A DNA stretch of 10,525 nucleotides from Spongiicolonus versatilis. GTDB taxonomy: Bacteria; Pseudomonadota; Gammaproteobacteria; Arenicellales; Spongiicolonaceae. Below are positions 7,973 to 10,525 of the stretch, in pieces (the stretch's first letter is position 1; every line of letters begins with the position of its first letter). The notes below the pieces were generated by a model. The model worked only from the letters and a program-made list of their open reading frames with translations. It did no database searches and was not told the DNA's origin. The stretch is from assembly GCA_028286165.1 (NCBI GenBank), contig JAPYMU010000091.1:1-10525 (forward strand). The letters run 5' to 3'. A program made the position numbers and the translations under genes.

Positions 7973-8467
7973 ATGATGGCGCATGTCATCAACTTCATCC
8001 GCGGCGGGCTGTTTGATTTCCTGCGCGTGCTGGCCGCGGGCGGCGCGATTTGGCTTGCCGCCTGGCACTACGACCGCCAGCTGCTGAGCACGGTGGCGAC
8101 CATCGTCTGCCTCGTCGGCTTTCTCAGCATGACGCTGTGCATCATGCTGGAAAACTACGTGGAGAAAAAAACCCGCGTGCTGGAAATCTTAAAATACCTT
8201 GCCGAGCGCGACGGCGACCACCAACTGGCCTCCCTGCTCGGCAGCGTCAGCCACACCCGGTGGTTCGCCGTGGTGTGCACCGCGGTGTGCACGGTGCTGG
8301 CGGCGCAACTCGGCAAACTGGAGGTGGAGGGCAACGTCGCGCTGCAGTTCGTCTTCCTGATGATTATCACCGTCGGGCTGATTAACATCGTCACCACCTA
8401 CCTGCTGCTGAAACTCATCAACTCCAAACTCCGCCTGGCGCGCAAGTGGAGCAAAAAAGACGACTGA
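7973..8467 (+). CDS. Unrecognised four-TM inner-membrane protein
   Basis: This 164-residue protein belongs to no family I recognise. Hydrophobic segments at about 14-31, 37-59, 97-114 and 123-146 predict four membrane helices. The roughly 35-residue loop between helices 2 and 3 is highly charged (ENYVEKKTRVLEILKYLAER, then GDHQLAS) and probably a cytoplasmic amphipathic helix. The C-terminus is a basic, lysine-rich tail (KLRLARKWSKKDD), also consistent with the cytoplasm. Cysteines cluster in helices 2 and 3 (Cys46, 56, 102, 106), including a short VCTAVCTV repeat. Two adjacent ATGs (7973, 7976) are possible starts, and only 4 bp separate the first from the preceding stop, so translation is likely coupled to the semialdehyde dehydrogenase. 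Codon use matches the neighbours. It could be an accessory or structural membrane protein; no activity can be inferred. Confidence 0.82.
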   Translation: MMAHVINFIRGGLFDFLRVLAAGGAIWLAAWHYDRQLLSTVATIVCLVGFLSMTLCIMLENYVEKKTRVLEILKYLAERDGDHQLASLLGSVSHTRWFAVVCTAVCTVLAAQLGKLEVEGNVALQFVFLMIITVGLINIVTTYLLLKLINSKLRLARKWSKKDD

Positions 8468-8505
8468 CCCCGCGCGCTTTCACCCCCACCCCCACCGCCG
8501 CCCCC
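8468..8505 (-). other. C-rich leader; possible G-quadruplex on the complementary strand
   Basis: On the + strand there are C runs of 4 (8468-8471), 5 (8483-8487), 5 (8489-8493) and 5 (8501-8505). The minus (template) strand therefore carries four G runs with loops of 7, 1 and 11 nt. The 11-nt loop is longer than the standard motif allows, so a three-tetrad quadruplex is uncertain. The same C-rich, G-poor RNA could instead be a Rho-loading site. Confidence 0.3.
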
Positions 8506-8511
8506 GGAGGA
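8506..8511 (+). promoter_or_regulatory. Ribosome binding site of the NCS2 permease gene
   Basis: GGAGGA, a near-perfect Shine-Dalgarno, lies 8 bases before the ATG at 8520, immediately after the C-rich leader. Confidence 0.65.
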
Positions 8512-8519
8512 CGCCATCC

Positions 8520-9827
8520 ATGAACGACGCCAATCTCGCTTCCGCGGACCACACGCCGCCCCTCAAAAACGCCATTCCCCTCGGCCTGCAGCACGTGCTG
8601 GCCATGTTCGCCGGCAACATCACCGTGCCCATCATCATCGCCGGCGTGGTGGGCGCGACGCCGGAAGAGAAAGTTTTTCTCATCCAGGTCGCCCTGTTTA
8701 TCGCCGGCGTCGCCACCCTCATCCAGACCATCGGCGTCGGCCCCCTCGGCGCGCGCCTGCCGGTGATGCAGGGCACCAGTTTCGGCTTCCTGCCGGTGAT
8801 TATTCCGCTGGCCAAAACCTTCGGCATCAAGGCGGTGCTCGGCGGCGCGCTGGTCTGCGGCCTGGTGCAGGCGCTGCTGGGCCTGGCATTGCGGCGCATC
8901 CGCCACCTGTTCCCGCCGCTGGTCACCGGTATCATCGTCACCGCCATCGGCGTGTCGCTGATGGCGGTGGGCATCAAATACGCCGGCGGCGGCGTCTGGC
9001 TGCACGACAACAAGCCGGAATTGTTCGCCGGCCCGGCGCACCTGTTCCTCGCCCTGCTGGTGCTCGCCGTTACCATCGGCGTCAACCAGTGGTGCCGCGG
9101 TTTTCTCGGCGCCTCGGCGGTGCTGGTCGGCATCGCCGTGGGCTACCTCGCCGCCATTCCCCTCGGCCTGGTCAACTTCGGCGCAGTGGCCGAGGCCGCC
9201 TGGTTCACCGTGCCGGCGCCGTTCACCTACGGCATGTCGTTCCCCATCGCCGCCGTCGTCGGCATGGCCTTCATGGCCCTGGTCACCACCATTGAAACAG
9301 TCGGCGACATCTCGGCCATCACCATGGGCGGCGCCGGGCGCGAGGCCAAAGACCGTGAACTCTCCGGCGGCATCCTCGCCGACGGCGCCGGCACCGCCAT
9401 CGCCGCGGTGTTCGGCGCCATGCCCAACACCTCCTACTCGCAGAACACCGGCATCATCGCCTTCACCGGCGTCATGAGCCGCCATGTGGTCACCATCGGC
9501 GCGCTGTTTCTCATCGCCTTCGGCCTGTGCCCCAAACTCGGCGCGCTGGTGGCCGCCATGCCCCCGGCGGTGCTCGGCGGCGCGGCCATTGTCATGTTCG
9601 GCGTGATGGCCGCGGCCGGACTCAAACTCATCGCCCGCGCCGAATTGAACCGCCGCAGCATGCTCATTATCGGCGTCTGCCTGAGCGCCGGCATCGCGCT
9701 GCCGCTGGTGCCCGCCTTCACCGCCCACATGCAGGCCGATGTGGCGGTGCTGGTGTCGTCGGGGCTGGTGCCGGCCGCGCTGCTGGCGCTGCTGCTCAAC
9801 TGGATACTGCCTGAGCGCGGGGCATGA
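8520..9827 (+). CDS. NCS2-family nucleobase permease (xanthine/uric acid/uracil:cation symporter)
   Basis: This 435-residue inner-membrane transporter of the nucleobase/ascorbate (NCS2) family imports a purine or pyrimidine base with protons or Na+. The start LGLQHVLAMFAGNITVP (21-37) is the family's first-helix signature with the conserved His25. VMQGTSFGF (82-90) covers the TM3 binding region. ETVGDISAI (259-267) supplies Glu259, and ADGAGT (287-292) supplies Asp288. NTSYSQNTGIIAFTGVMSR (303-321) holds the Gln308-Asn309 pair. The Asp-to-Gln spacing of 20 equals that between the essential Asp304 and Gln324 of E. coli XanQ. The overall pattern favours the xanthine/urate branch over uracil, but substrate is not proven. 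About fourteen membrane spans are expected. A 52-bp gap precedes it, with a strong ribosome site. Its TGA overlaps the next ATG by 4 bp. Confidence 0.92.
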   Translation: MNDANLASADHTPPLKNAIPLGLQHVLAMFAGNITVPIIIAGVVGATPEEKVFLIQVALFIAGVATLIQTIGVGPLGARLPVMQGTSFGFLPVIIPLAKTFGIKAVLGGALVCGLVQALLGLALRRIRHLFPPLVTGIIVTAIGVSLMAVGIKYAGGGVWLHDNKPELFAGPAHLFLALLVLAVTIGVNQWCRGFLGASAVLVGIAVGYLAAIPLGLVNFGAVAEAAWFTVPAPFTYGMSFPIAAVVGMAFMALVTTIETVGDISAITMGGAGREAKDRELSGGILADGAGTAIAAVFGAMPNTSYSQNTGIIAFTGVMSRHVVTIGALFLIAFGLCPKLGALVAAMPPAVLGGAAIVMFGVMAAAGLKLIARAELNRRSMLIIGVCLSAGIALPLVPAFTAHMQADVAVLVSSGLVPAALLALLLNWILPERGA

Positions 9828-10525
9828 CCATCGGCCCCGGGCTGCAGGCCGCGCTGCTCAGACTGCGCGGCAACAAAATTTTTGAATGGGGCACCATCAG
9901 CGTCATTCTGCTGTCATCGCTCAGCGTCGGCGCCAAGACCTACGCCATCGCCCCGGCCCTCACCTTCGCCCTGGCCGTGCTGGATGCGGCGGTGTCGGTT
10001 TACTTCGTGCTGGAGATAACCGTCCGCATGGGCGCCGAAGAGCGCCTGCGCGATTTTTTCAGAAGCGGCTGGAACAATTTTGACGCGCTGATTGTCGTCG
10101 CCAGTTTAATTCCGCTGGACGATTCCGAATACGTCCTGCTCGCCCGCCTGCTGCGCCTGTTCCGGGTGATGCGGCTGATTGTTTTCATCCCCCAGTTGCG
10201 CGCCCTGGTGGCCGCCCTGCTGCGCGCCATCCCCCGCATCGGCTACGTCGCGCTCATGATGTTCGTCATTTTCTACATCTACGCCGCCCTCGGCTCGCTG
10301 CTGTTCGCCCCCATCAACAACACCCTGTGGGGCAACATCGGCATCGCCATGATCACCCTGTTCCGCGTCGCCACCCTGGAGGACTGGACCGACGTCATGT
10401 ACGAAACCATGGAAGTCTACCCGCTGAGCTGGACCTTCTACCTCAGTTTCATCTTCCTCAACGCCTTCGTCTTCCTCAACATGATGATCGGCGTGATTAT
10501 TCAGGTCATGCACGAGGAGCAGCCC
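9824..10525 (+). CDS. Single-domain voltage-gated cation channel (BacNaV-type ion transporter), 3' truncated by window
   Basis: The first 234 residues of a six-TM channel are present; the frame is still open at the last base. S1 is about 20-36, S2 45-68, S3 85-97 and S4 102-122, where arginines at 108, 111, 114 and 117 follow the every-third-residue voltage-sensor pattern. The S4-S5 linker is 123-137, S5 138-160, the pore helix 170-183, the filter TLEDWTD at 184-190 and S6 about 203-228 (ending MMIGVIIQVM). Four copies would form a pore. NaChBac/NavAb filters read TLESW. Here Asp187 and Asp190 add negative charge, as in engineered calcium-selective CavAb, so Ca2+ permeation is possible (inference). 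The missing part should be a C-terminal helical bundle. ATG 9824 overlaps the permease stop (ATGA) with no clear ribosome site, so it relies on coupling. Confidence 0.9.
   Translation, partial: MTIGPGLQAALLRLRGNKIFEWGTISVILLSSLSVGAKTYAIAPALTFALAVLDAAVSVYFVLEITVRMGAEERLRDFFRSGWNNFDALIVVASLIPLDDSEYVLLARLLRLFRVMRLIVFIPQLRALVAALLRAIPRIGYVALMMFVIFYIYAALGSLLFAPINNTLWGNIGIAMITLFRVATLEDWTDVMYETMEVYPLSWTFYLSFIFLNAFVFLNMMIGVIIQVMHEEQP

Noticed and set aside
8267..8300. Tandem GTGTGCAC repeat in the four-TM protein gene
   Set aside because: Only two short copies, in frame and encoding VCTAVCTV in a membrane helix; no array or regulatory meaning is evident.

Overview
The window is a densely packed, GC-rich (about two-thirds G+C by eye) bacterial chromosome segment with every supportable gene on the + strand. 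Gene content suggests a respiring Gammaproteobacterium with an aerobic or amino-acid-degrading metabolism and sodium-linked transport. The clues are a DUF6394/RCK potassium-channel pair, an Ada-like repair protein, an AGCS symporter, glutaryl-CoA dehydrogenase, an NCS2 permease and a BacNaV-type channel. I cannot name the genus. There is no rRNA, tRNA, CRISPR array, insertion sequence or phage gene, and no gene-free stretch over 300 bases; the largest gap is about 85 bp (96-180).

Layout. (1) 1-95: the last 30 codons of a gene entering from the left, followed by a weak terminator-like hairpin. (2) 181-2180: a two-gene cassette, a 126-residue DUF6394-type membrane protein and a 535-residue two-TM potassium channel with two cytoplasmic RCK/TrkA-N domains. 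(3) 2233-3078: an Ada-like methylated-DNA repair methyltransferase with an AraC-type DNA-binding half but no N-terminal methylphosphotriester sensor. (4) 3132-10525: a probable seven-gene transcription unit. It holds an ATP-binding-type universal stress protein, an AGCS sodium:amino-acid symporter with a cleavable-looking signal peptide, glutaryl-CoA dehydrogenase (gcdH), a GabD/DavD-type semialdehyde dehydrogenase, an unrecognised four-TM membrane protein, an NCS2 purine/pyrimidine permease, and a single-domain voltage-gated cation channel cut by the window end. Start and stop codons overlap at symporter/gcdH and at permease/channel, and only 4 bp separate the semialdehyde dehydrogenase from the four-TM protein.

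How the genes may work together. The semialdehyde dehydrogenase and GcdH are consecutive-pathway enzymes if the former acts on glutarate semialdehyde, as in the 5-aminovalerate/glutarate branch of lysine breakdown. Only a glutarate-activating CoA transferase or ligase would be missing between them. The symporter directly upstream, with a translationally overlapping gcdH, could import the amino acid feeding this route, and the universal stress protein upstream could sense energy state or regulate the transporter. Two ion channels lie in the window: a GFG-filter potassium channel with a small conserved membrane partner, and a voltage-gated channel whose filter carries extra acidic residues reminiscent of calcium-selective engineered NavAb. 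These two channels and the unrecognised four-TM protein are the parts most worth a second look.
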